Under the pieces are notes generated by a model that did no database searches, was not told where the DNA came from, and saw only the letters and a program-made list of their open reading frames with translations. Made by a program: the position numbers and the translations under genes. DNA of 5,176 nt from Rhodospirillaceae bacterium (GTDB taxonomy: Bacteria > Pseudomonadota > Alphaproteobacteria > UBA8366), in assembly GCA_002718015.1 (NCBI GenBank), contig PBCW01000003.1:13761-18936 (forward strand). Reading direction: 5' to 3'. Within the stretch, counting starts at the first letter, position 1. The number at the start of each line of letters is the position of its first letter. Shown in pieces: positions 5,086 through 5,176 of the stretch.

Positions 5086-5176
5086 ATGAAGTTTTGTCCG
5101 TTTTGGGTTTTAGGGGTAGTATCAACTTATTCTACACGCCAATACGTGGATAGTGAAGGCTCACTCGCAGACTATG
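5086..5176 (+). CDS. Start of an unidentified gene, cut by the right window edge
   Basis: ATG at 5086 opens 30 codons without a stop to the window end; the frame is open back to TAA at 5041. The first residues are MKFCPFWVLGVVSTYSTRQY, with a hydrophobic stretch at 3-12. This may be a short signal or membrane segment, but it is brief and the sequence soon turns polar. GAGA (5077-5080) lies 5 bases before the ATG as a weak ribosome binding site, and a promoter-like site lies at 5018-5044. GC rises from about 20 percent in 5041-5100 to over 40 percent after 5100, which fits entry into coding sequence. I do not recognise the family. TTG at 5056 is an alternative start. Confidence 0.4.
   Translation, partial: MKFCPFWVLGVVSTYSTRQYVDSEGSLADY

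Noticed and set aside
5086..5176. The MK-x-C-P start recalls the zinc ribbon of NrdR.
   Set aside because: There is only one Cys in the 30 visible residues and no second CxxC, and the following sequence does not match NrdR.

Overview
The window looks like chromosomal DNA of an alphaproteobacterium with moderate GC. The three recognisable enzymes resemble the alphaproteobacterial forms of their families. Coding GC is in the mid-40s percent by eye, and the intergenic DNA drops to about one third or less. The taxonomic call is inference from protein style only.

Left three quarters (1-3849, all minus strand): one compact hexuronate catabolic operon, transcribed right to left as uxaC, uxuB, uxuA, which is also the pathway order. 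UxaC isomerises D-glucuronate to D-fructuronate. UxuB reduces fructuronate to D-mannonate. UxuA dehydrates mannonate to 2-keto-3-deoxygluconate (KDG). Each stop overlaps the next start in a 4-base ATGA, so the three steps are probably translationally coupled. uxuA runs off the left edge with about 337 codons visible. uxaC appears to start at TTG. No KDG kinase, aldolase, transporter or regulator is visible.

Leader (about 3850-4060): minus-strand signals upstream of uxaC. They are a terminator-like hairpin (4030-4056), a possible promoter (3968-3996), a TTGG-AA-CCAA palindrome (3927-3936), and a second terminator-like hairpin with a seven-T run (3894-3916) inside the presumed leader.

Right side (about 4060-5085): roughly 1 kb of AT-rich DNA without an intact gene. 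A plus-strand stretch at 4149-4502 has a good Shine-Dalgarno and ATG and coding-like GC (about 40 percent). It is broken by in-frame stops and two apparently compensating frameshifts, so it may be a decayed gene. Beyond it lie a 28-codon ORF, a pair of hairpins, a short tandem repeat, and an AT-rich block (about 27 percent GC) with three inverted repeats and a promoter-like site. These lead to a plus-strand ORF starting at 5086 and leaving the window after 30 codons.

I see no mobile element, CRISPR array, rRNA or tRNA. Nothing here clearly amounts to a new biological system. The parts most worth a second look are the uxaC leader, the decayed gene and the palindrome-rich region before 5086.
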